From the NCBI GenBank assembly GCA_965229005.1, contig CBDDIP010000001.1, positions 1,116,001 through 1,180,000 on the forward strand: DNA of 64,000 bases, given 5' to 3'. Below are positions 53,886-60,688 of this stretch, in pieces. This stretch comes from CBDDIP01 sp965229005. Its GTDB lineage: Bacteria > Actinomycetota > Acidimicrobiia > Acidimicrobiales > Ilumatobacteraceae. The position numbers and the translations under genes are program-made. Positions within the stretch are counted from its first letter, which is position 1; every line of letters begins with the position of its first letter. Under the pieces are notes generated by a model. It did no database searches and was not told the DNA's origin. It saw nothing but the letters and a program-made list of their open reading frames with translations.

Positions 53886-56632
53886 TGCCCGCCTCCTGCA
53901 GTCACGGCCGGCGTGCGTTCGATGGGTTCCGCAGTGATGTCCTCGTCGGTCTCGACGCCGAGGTAGGCGGCGATGACCGCCGGATCGTTGCGCACCTCGC
54001 CGGGTGTGCCGTTGGCGATCATGCGACCGAAGTCGAGGACGACGACGCGGTCGCAGACGCCCATCACGAAGTTCATGTCGTGCTCGACGACGAGGATGGC
54101 CATGCCCCAGTCGTCGGCGAGACGGCGCACGACCCGCGCGAGCTCGACGCTCTCCACCGAGCTGAGCCCGGCGGCGGGCTCGTCGAGCAGCAGCACGCTC
54201 GGGTGCATGGCCACCGCGCGAGCGATGGCCAGCAATCGTCGCTTGCCGTACGACAGGTCGCTCACTTCACGGTGGAGGTCCTCGTCGAGCTCGAACTCCT
54301 CGATCGCGCGCACCACCTGCGGGCCGAACTTCGGGATCACCGGCCACACCAGATCGCGGAAGTAGGAGCCGAGGTCCTGCGGGTCGGCGGCGACGCTGAG
54401 GTTCTCGAACACCGTGGTGTCCTCGAACAGCTCGAGCGACTGGAACGAGCGGACCATGCCGGCCTTCACTCGACCTGCGGGCCCCGCGTTGGAGATGTAC
54501 TTGTCGCCGATCGACACCGTTCCGGTGGACTTGGTGAAGCCGGTGAGCGCGTCGATCAACGACGTCTTGCCGGCACCGTTCGGCCCGATCAACCCGGTGA
54601 CCTGACCCGGTTCGAGCGTGAACCCGACGTGGTCGACCGCGGTGACCGCGCCGTACCGCACCGTGAGGCCGTCGACGACGAGCGTCTTCGGCGCGACGCG
54701 ATGCTCGTGGTCCTCGTCCACGGGTTCGGACACGTCAGCGAGCCGGATGAAGTACGACTCGCCGAACTTCTTCGTGCGCTTGAGGAACCGGAACGACTTG
54801 GACCACTCGGCGGCGACACCGTCGGGGTTGTACAGCACCACCAACAGGATGGCGATGCCGCTGATCAGCTGGATGTACTTGCCGACCCCGTCCCAGGTGG
54901 ACTCCATGACCTCCTGGTTGAACCCAGCGGCCGCCATCATCGCCCCGACGAACGCGCCGAGCAGGTGGCCGACACCACCGACGAGCGACAGGCCGGCGTA
55001 CGTGATCGACGTGAAGTTGGTGAACGACCCGTAGCTGATCGAGGTGAGGCGGAAGCCCATCAGGATCCCGCCGAGCGCGGCGATCGCCGACGCGAGCGCG
55101 AACGCGAACAACTTGGCCGTGACGATGTTGATGCCCAGCGCGGCGGCGGCTCGCTCGTTGGTGCGCACGGCGATCAGCCGCCGGCCACTTCGGCCGCGCC
55201 GCACGTTGGCCACGACGACCACGGTGAGCAGCGCCATGCCGAGCACGAAGATGCCGTAACGCGCCGGGTACCGGATGGAGCTGATCTCGAACCCGAACAG
55301 GTTGGGCTTGCCGACCGGTGTGCCCTTGATGCCGCCGGTGTAGTTGCCGTTCTTGAACAGCATGAGCTCGATCGCGGTGCCGAGGCCGAGCGTGACGATG
55401 GCCAGGTTGATCCCGCGTGTTCGCACCGCGGGGAGCGCGAAGATCAGCCCGAGTGGGACGGCGGCGGCAACGCCGATCACGAGCGCGAGGAGGAACGGCA
55501 TGCCGAACACGGCGACGAGCCGACCCGCGACCCACGCGCCGAACCCGGCCATCGCGAACTGCGCCAGTGAGAGCTGGCCGGCGTAGCCCGTGACGACCAC
55601 GATCGACAGCAGCACGATCGACGCGCAGAGCGTGACCGTGAGCGCGTCGATCCACTTGTTGTCCTTGGTGAGCATCAAGAACACGACCGCGCCGGTGAGG
55701 AAGAACGTCCAGTCCCACGACATCCGGCCGTTGCCGATGGCCGGCAGCTTGCGCAGGTAGTGGTCGCGCATCGGGATCGATCGGCCGCGGAACACCAACA
55801 TGACGATGATGATGAGGAACGGCAGCGACTGGTCGGCGCCCTGCTGGTGCCAGAAGCGCCCGACGAGCGTCTGGCCCATGCCGAGGACGTAGCCGGCAGC
55901 GGTGGCGATCGGGAACGACTTGAAGTCGGCGACGAGCGCGGCGGCGAGCGCGGCGAGCACCAGGCTGGTCATCGAGGTGACCTGCAGCGTCATCACCGGC
56001 ACCACGAGGATCCCGGCGATGCAGGCGATCGCCGACCCGAGCGCCCAGTTCAGCGCGGCGACCCGGTTCGGCGAGACGCCGACGGCTGCAGCGGAGCGCT
56101 CGCTCTCCGAGACCGCCTCGGTCTGGATGCCGAACTGCGACGACCGGTAGAGCAGCCACAGCAGGAACGCCGAGAGGCACCCGATGCCGAGGAGGATCAG
56201 ACGGTCGACGGTGATGCTGACGTCGCCCCACAGCGTGATGCGGTTCGTCGGCAGCTCGCTCGGCACCTGACGCGGCTTGGAGCCGTAGCGGATGACGACG
56301 CCGGCCTGCACGGTGATCAAGACGCCGAGCGTTGCCAGCAGCTGCACGAGCGTGCTGGCGCGCTTGCGTTGCAACGGGCGCAGCACGACCCAGTGGGTCA
56401 GCGCCCCCAACGTCGCCGACAGGAGCACGCCGAAGAACGAGGCCAGCCACCAGTTGAGCCCGTGCTCGTAGCGCAGCTCGTACTGCAGGAAGACTCCCGC
56501 GATCGCGGTGGCGCCGAGCGAGAAGTTGAGGACGCCGGTGCCACGGAAGATGACGATGAGACCTTGCGACGCGAACGCGTACAGGGCACCGACCCCGAGT
56601 CCCAACAGCGCGAACCTGATGACTTCGTTCAT
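53882..56632 (-). CDS. fused LivH-LivM-LivG ABC importer polypeptide
   Basis: The 916-aa product joins three subunits that are usually separate: a LivH-like permease (1-300; GVLNFSLGATAIAGVFLQYE), a LivM-like permease (about 310-620; GYAGQLSLAQFAMAGFGAWV, LGLGTAIELMLF) and a LivG-like ATPase (about 650-916; Walker A GLIGPNGAGKTSLIDAL, signature LSYGKRRLLAIARAV, Walker B LLLDEPAAGLSS). With LivF and the divergent binding protein it forms a complete HAAT-type importer. Such systems take up branched-chain amino acids, amides, urea or aromatic and aliphatic acids; the operon content points to a carboxylic acid or lipid-like substrate, by inference only. Confidence 0.93.
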   Translation of the reverse strand: MNEVIRFALLGLGVGALYAFASQGLIVIFRGTGVLNFSLGATAIAGVFLQYELRYEHGLNWWLASFFGVLLSATLGALTHWVVLRPLQRKRASTLVQLLATLGVLITVQAGVVIRYGSKPRQVPSELPTNRITLWGDVSITVDRLILLGIGCLSAFLLWLLYRSSQFGIQTEAVSESERSAAAVGVSPNRVAALNWALGSAIACIAGILVVPVMTLQVTSMTSLVLAALAAALVADFKSFPIATAAGYVLGMGQTLVGRFWHQQGADQSLPFLIIIVMLVFRGRSIPMRDHYLRKLPAIGNGRMSWDWTFFLTGAVVFLMLTKDNKWIDALTVTLCASIVLLSIVVVTGYAGQLSLAQFAMAGFGAWVAGRLVAVFGMPFLLALVIGVAAAVPLGLIFALPAVRTRGINLAIVTLGLGTAIELMLFKNGNYTGGIKGTPVGKPNLFGFEISSIRYPARYGIFVLGMALLTVVVVANVRRGRSGRRLIAVRTNERAAAALGINIVTAKLFAFALASAIAALGGILMGFRLTSISYGSFTNFTSITYAGLSLVGGVGHLLGAFVGAMMAAAGFNQEVMESTWDGVGKYIQLISGIAILLVVLYNPDGVAAEWSKSFRFLKRTKKFGESYFIRLADVSEPVDEDHEHRVAPKTLVVDGLTVRYGAVTAVDHVGFTLEPGQVTGLIGPNGAGKTSLIDALTGFTKSTGTVSIGDKYISNAGPAGRVKAGMVRSFQSLELFEDTTVFENLSVAADPQDLGSYFRDLVWPVIPKFGPQVVRAIEEFELDEDLHREVSDLSYGKRRLLAIARAVAMHPSVLLLDEPAAGLSSVESVELARVVRRLADDWGMAILVVEHDMNFVMGVCDRVVVLDFGRMIANGTPGEVRNDPAVIAAYLGVETDEDITAEPIERTPAVTAGGGQ

Positions 56633-56808
56633 CGTCCCCGTGTGCTCCCCAACTCTCAGATCGCGGATCGGTCCTGCGGCCGCGCTCCCCAGCGCTGAAG
56701 AGCGACCTTAACACAGATTCAGGCCAACAAGAATTGGAGCGCCGCGTGTGTCTAAGATGACCGCTCACGGGCGCCGGGGGTGCCCGCAACCAACATGAGG
56801 GGGAACAC
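56633..56808. promoter_or_regulatory. divergent promoter region of the Liv-type transporter
   Basis: These 176 bp separate the leftward transporter operon and the rightward binding-protein gene. The A+T-rich core at 56708-56760 is the likely promoter zone: TAAGAT (56753-56758) could be the rightward -10 box, and TAAGGT read leftward (near 56707-56712) the leftward one. No good -35 pair was found for either. GAGGGGG precedes the binding-protein ATG by 7 nt. Confidence 0.4.
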
Positions 56809-58095
56809 ATGGGTGTCTGGAGGAAATCCGCTGCACTGATGGTCGTAGCCGGTTTTGCACTCGCAGCATGCGGGAGCGACAAGAAAGAAGATGGCGGCTC
56901 GTCCGCAACGGATGCACCGAGCGGCACCGACGCTGCGCCGGGCCCGACGACGGGCGGCACCGGCGAGGCACCGAGTGGTGAGCCGATCAAGCTGATGACG
57001 ATCACCACGCTCAACGCCAACGGTCCGACGTACGAGAACATCTCGATCACGGCCAAGATCGCGGCCAAGTTCATCAACGACAACGGCGGCATCAACGGTC
57101 GCCCGGTCGAGGTCGAGGTCTGCGACGAGCAGTTCGACGCGGCCGTCGCCGCCACGTGCGCCCGTCAGGCCGTCGAAGACGGTGTCGTGTCGGTCGTTGG
57201 TTCGTTCACCTACTTCGCCGAAGCGGTCGTGCCCGTGATCGCCGAGTCGGACATCACGTGGTTTGGCGCCTGCTGCCCGATCTCGCCGTCCGAGCTCACC
57301 GACCCGCACTCGTTCAACATCGGCAACCAGCCGATGTACGCAGTCGGTGAAGTGAAGCGAGCGGTCGAGGACGGTTGCGAGAACATCAACGCCGTCATCG
57401 CCGAGGGCGCCGATGCCATCTTCCGCACGCCGATGGAGAACGCCATGAAGGCCTACGGCAAGACGTTCGGTGACGTGATCATCACCCCGACCATCGCCCA
57501 GGACTACTCGGCTGAAGTCGCCGAGGCCACCAGCAACGCCGACTGCATCGTCGTCGTCATGTCGGAGACGCCGTTCCTCACCTGGAACACCGCGCTGCAG
57601 CAGGCGGACACCACCGTCAAGCAGTACGGCAACCAGGGCAACCTGAACGCCATCTCGGCCAAGGGCGCCGAAGAGGTCACCAACGGCAACATCATCTCGG
57701 GCATGTACCCCGACATCTCGACGGCACCGTGGGACGACTACCGCGCCGCTCTGGAGTCGAACGACATCGACCAGGAGGCCAACGACTTCAACAGCCTCGG
57801 TGGCATGGGCACGTGGGCTGCGTACATGGGCTTCGCCCAGATCGCAGCGACGATCGACGGTGAGATCACGGCGAAGTCGTTCTACGACGCCGCCAGCAAG
57901 ACCACCAACCTCGATCTGAACGGCATGGTCCCGGTCCTCGACTTCACCAAGGAGTGGACCGACGGCCTGGACGGGTACACCCGCCTGTTCAACCGCAGCG
58001 TGGTCTACAGCAAGTTGGAGGACGGCAAGGTCGTGCCGGTCGACAACGAGTTCAGCGACGTGAGCGACATCGCTCTCGGCAAGCCGCAGAGCTGA
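56809..58095 (+). CDS. LivJ-type substrate-binding lipoprotein
   Basis: The 428-aa product is a type I periplasmic-binding-protein (Peripla_BP_6-like) lipoprotein: lipobox LAACGS with Cys21, a Gly/Thr spacer, and then IKLMTITTLNANGPTYENIS, FINDNGGINGRPVEVEVCDE and VSVVGSFTYFAEAVVPVIAE. It captures the substrate outside the membrane and delivers it to the divergent LivHMG/LivF transporter. The ATG at 56809 has a strong GAGGGGG site, and the gene is followed by a clear hairpin. Unlike the flanking genes it uses many AAG and AAC codons, typical of a highly expressed gene. Confidence 0.92.
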   Translation: MGVWRKSAALMVVAGFALAACGSDKKEDGGSSATDAPSGTDAAPGPTTGGTGEAPSGEPIKLMTITTLNANGPTYENISITAKIAAKFINDNGGINGRPVEVEVCDEQFDAAVAATCARQAVEDGVVSVVGSFTYFAEAVVPVIAESDITWFGACCPISPSELTDPHSFNIGNQPMYAVGEVKRAVEDGCENINAVIAEGADAIFRTPMENAMKAYGKTFGDVIITPTIAQDYSAEVAEATSNADCIVVVMSETPFLTWNTALQQADTTVKQYGNQGNLNAISAKGAEEVTNGNIISGMYPDISTAPWDDYRAALESNDIDQEANDFNSLGGMGTWAAYMGFAQIAATIDGEITAKSFYDAASKTTNLDLNGMVPVLDFTKEWTDGLDGYTRLFNRSVVYSKLEDGKVVPVDNEFSDVSDIALGKPQS

Positions 58096-58107
58096 TCTGA
58101 CAGCTTT

Positions 58108-58152
58108 CGAGCCCGGCTCCTCGGCCCACTTCGGGTCGACGAGCCGGGCTCG
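58108..58152 (+). terminator. strong hairpin terminator after the binding-protein gene
   Basis: CGAGCCCGGCTCCTCG (58108-58123) pairs with CGACGAGCCGGGCTCG (58137-58152), 15 of 16 positions, around a 13-nt loop, 13 bp after the stop codon. TTCGCGTT follows. Stem strength and position make it a convincing terminator. Confidence 0.7.
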
Positions 58153-58180
58153 TTCGCGTTCCGGGTCTCGTTCGCCGCCA

Positions 58181-58288
58181 GCGCGATGAGAGATGAGCGG
58201 TCTATGGCCCCCCAATTCTCATCGCGCTCGTCGGGGCCGACCTCGCGATGAGAGATGAGCGGTCAATGGCCGCTCACCTCTCATCGCG
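58181..58288. repeat. two tandem palindromic REP-like elements
   Basis: Element 1 (58181-58227) is bounded by GCGCGATGAGA and TCTCATCGCGC. Element 2 (58244-58288) is bounded by CGCGATGAGAG and CTCTCATCGCG and has an inner TGAGCGG/CCGCTCA stem, so nearly the whole 45 bp folds on itself. The left arms and centres (58183-58209 and 58245-58271) are direct copies with one difference in 27 bases. A further GATGAGAATGGGG at about 58323 may be a remnant. Extragenic palindromes of this kind are usually dispersed genome-wide, sometimes mobilised by a RAYT transposase; none is seen here. Confidence 0.8.
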
Positions 58289-58338
58289 CCGCACCGACAG
58301 CGCGACGGCCCATCGACAATCGATGAGAATGGGGAACG

Positions 58339-58785
58339 ATGCCGGCCGACGGTGACACCACCGAGATGTTCACCAAGATCGGCGTCCGCCGACGTGTCCC
58401 CCTTCTGTCGGCGACGGCGTCGTCTGCGCAATCAGCAACCGATGGTTCGCTGGCGCTGTATGGGACACGAATGTCTGCCTCGTCGGTCAGGACGGACTGA
58501 CGCTGATCGGGATGGAGTCCACAGCGACGGAAGCGTCCAACTGGGAACCTCCTGACGATCCGATGCGACTCGAGTTCTTCATCACCAATCACATGGGTTG
58601 GCGTCTCGGCTTCTTCCCGGCCCATCGGGCCGGTGGCGATCACGCCCTTCGCACTCGGCGTTCGCGCCATCAACGGCAACTTGTTCGACCTGAGATGGAG
58701 ACCCTTCGAAGGAGAGCCAGACCGCGAAATTCGGTCCTGGCTCAGCCCGCTCGGAGCCATCGCTCGTCGTCTCGGCCGGCGCTGA
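58339..58785 (+). pseudogene. gene remnant with two apparent frameshifts
   Basis: An ATG at 58339 with GGGG before it opens MPADGDTTEMFTKIGVRRR. Protein-like sequence then continues in another frame (58383-58620: VVCAISNRWFAGAVWDTNVC, LVGQDGLTLIGME, FFITNHMGWRLGFF) and returns to the first frame (58625-58785: VAITPFALGVRAINGNLFDL, RWRPFEGEPDREIRSW, LGAIARRLGRR, stop). Joined, these give one product of about 148 aa. This suggests either a decayed gene or sequencing errors at two points (near 58400 and 58620). G+C is lower here than in the flanking genes. Family not recognised. Confidence 0.5.
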
Positions 58786-58805
58786 GCCGACAGAACGATC
58801 GGCTC
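58784..58805. terminator. small hairpin between gene remnant and acyl-CoA synthetase
   Basis: GAGCCGA (58784-58790) pairs with TCGGCTC (58799-58805) around an 8-nt loop, immediately after the stop of the acyl-CoA synthetase on the minus strand and after the end of the rightward remnant. Short and without a T-run, so only terminator-like. Confidence 0.4.
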
Positions 58806-58809
58806 GGGG

Positions 58810-60399
58810 TCAGTTGACGGCGCGGCCGTCGGTGGTCCAGTAGCGGGCGCGCATGGCCTTCTTGTCGAGCTTGCCGACGGCGGTGATCGGCAGCACGTCG
58901 ACGTAGTCGATCGACTTCGGTGACTGCTGCGAACCCTTCGCCTGCTTGACCATGTCCTGCAGCGCGTGGGTCAGCTCGTCGGACGGCTCGTTGCCCGGCT
59001 GCAGCACGACGACGGCCTTCACGGCCTCGCCCCACTTCGGATCGGGCACGCCGATCACCATCACGGTGTTCACCGCGGCGTGCTGGCTGATGACGTCTTC
59101 CACCTCGCGGGGGAACACGTTGAAGCCGCCGGTGATCACCATGTCCTTGGTGCGGTCGACGATGTAGAGGAAGCCCTCCTCGTCGAAGCGCCCGACGTCG
59201 CCGGTGTGCAGCCAGTTGCCCGACAGCGCCTCGGCGGTCTCGTCCGGGAGGTCCTTGTAGCCGTCCATGACGAGCGGCCCGCGCACGCAGATCTCGCCGG
59301 ACTCGCCGGGTGGCGCGGGCTGGTTGTCGGCATCGAGCAGCGCGACGTGCATCCACGGCACTGGCCGGCCGCACGACGCCAGGCGCTCCGGCTTGGACAG
59401 GTCGTGGTCGGCCTTCTTCAGGTGGGTGATGACCATCGGCGCCTCGGTCTGACCGAAGAACTGGAAGAAGATCGGGCCCCAGTGCTCGATCGCCTCGGCG
59501 AGCTTGGCCGGGCTCACCGGCGACGCCCCGTAGATGATCGTCTCCATCGACGACATGTCGGCGGTGTGGTAGCGGGGATGCGCCTGCATCGCGTAGAGCA
59601 TCACCGGCACGATCATGCAGCAGGTGATGCGGTGCCGCTCGACGAGGTCGAAGAACGCGTCGGGGCTGAACGCGGACATCACGTAGAAGGCGCCACCCGA
59701 CAGCAGGACGGGCGCGACCACCGACAGCGCGGCGTGCGACAGCGGCGTCGGCAGCGCGATGCGGATCTCGTCGGGGAACTCCCACTCCGACATCTGGATC
59801 CACGTCATCGACTGCCACACGCGGTGGCTCATCAGCACGCCCTTGGGCCGGCCCGTGGTGCCACCGGTGTAGACGACGGTGCACAGGTCGTCGAGGTGGA
59901 CGTCCGGAGCGACGAGCGGCGCCGGCTCGAACCCATCGGCCAGGGCGAGGTAGTCCTGCCCCGCCTCGCTCGGGCCGAAGCCGAGCAGGATCAGGTCGGG
60001 GAGCTCCTGGCGCAGCTCGCCGGCGCGGCCGCCGAAGTCGGCGGCGTCGAAGACGAGGCAGTCGATCTCGGCGTCCTTCAGCGCGTAGAGGTGATCACCG
60101 AGCGAACCCATCGGGTGCAGCGGCGTGAGGATGCAGCCGTTGGCCAACGAGGCGAACGCGTTGAGGAGCACCTCGGGCCGGTTCTTCGACAGGATCGCCA
60201 GCCGGCTGCCCTGACGGACCCCGATCGACTGCATCGCCTGCACCATCTGGCTGGTGCGGTCGCGCACCTCGCCGTAGGTGAGGACGCGGTCGCCGGTGAA
60301 GATGCACGGCTCGCTCTGGCGGGCTTCGAGTGCCTGGATGACGATGTGCGGCAGCAGCGGCTGCTCGTGGAGGACCGATGTCGTGCGGGACGGGGTCAT
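58810..60399 (-). CDS. FadD-like AMP-forming acyl-CoA synthetase
   Basis: The 529-aa product is an ANL-superfamily ligase that activates a carboxylic acid to its acyl-adenylate and then to the CoA thioester. Visible motifs are A3 VVYTGGTTGRPKGVL, A5 FFGQTEAPMV, A7 NWLHTGDVGRFDEEGFLYIV, A8 DRTKDMVITGGFNVFPREVE and the catalytic lysine in ITAVGKLDKKAMR. The substrate cannot be read from the motifs; long-chain or aromatic acids are typical of this length. A 50-aa membrane protein lies 19 bp upstream in the same direction. With the transporter and the second synthetase it suggests uptake and activation of an acid. Confidence 0.92.
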   Translation of the reverse strand: MTPSRTTSVLHEQPLLPHIVIQALEARQSEPCIFTGDRVLTYGEVRDRTSQMVQAMQSIGVRQGSRLAILSKNRPEVLLNAFASLANGCILTPLHPMGSLGDHLYALKDAEIDCLVFDAADFGGRAGELRQELPDLILLGFGPSEAGQDYLALADGFEPAPLVAPDVHLDDLCTVVYTGGTTGRPKGVLMSHRVWQSMTWIQMSEWEFPDEIRIALPTPLSHAALSVVAPVLLSGGAFYVMSAFSPDAFFDLVERHRITCCMIVPVMLYAMQAHPRYHTADMSSMETIIYGASPVSPAKLAEAIEHWGPIFFQFFGQTEAPMVITHLKKADHDLSKPERLASCGRPVPWMHVALLDADNQPAPPGESGEICVRGPLVMDGYKDLPDETAEALSGNWLHTGDVGRFDEEGFLYIVDRTKDMVITGGFNVFPREVEDVISQHAAVNTVMVIGVPDPKWGEAVKAVVVLQPGNEPSDELTHALQDMVKQAKGSQQSPKSIDYVDVLPITAVGKLDKKAMRARYWTTDGRAVN

Positions 60400-60418
60400 G
60401 GAGTGACGGCGAGCCGTC

Positions 60419-60571
60419 TCAGTCGATGGTCTGGCTGAGCACGAGGACGATCAGCGCGAGCGCCATGAGCACCATGACCACGGCTGCCAGCCCGTCGGCG
60501 GCGGCCGAACGCTGCTCGACCTCGGACAGCGGCGGCGGCGTGATGTCCTGGTCCTTGAGTTGATACGTCAT
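60419..60571 (-). CDS. 50-aa single-pass membrane protein
   Basis: The product has a short polar head (MTYQLKDQDITPPPLSEVEQ) and one membrane helix (about 27-47, LAAVVMVLMALALIVLVLSQ). The ATG at 60571 follows a G-run (GGGGGG) at suitable spacing; an upstream in-frame ATG at 60616 would add an Arg-rich tail and is less likely. It probably shares a transcript with the acyl-CoA synthetase 19 bp downstream. Family unknown. Confidence 0.65.
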   Translation of the reverse strand: MTYQLKDQDITPPPLSEVEQRSAAADGLAAVVMVLMALALIVLVLSQTID

Positions 60572-60688
60572 CTTCGGAACCCCCCCGGTTCGGAACGATC
60601 GCAGGAACCTGATCATACGTTAAGGCGCGGTTCTGCATCCACGCCGCGTCCACTAAATTGCCCCCATCCATCGAACAAGGGGAGAACG

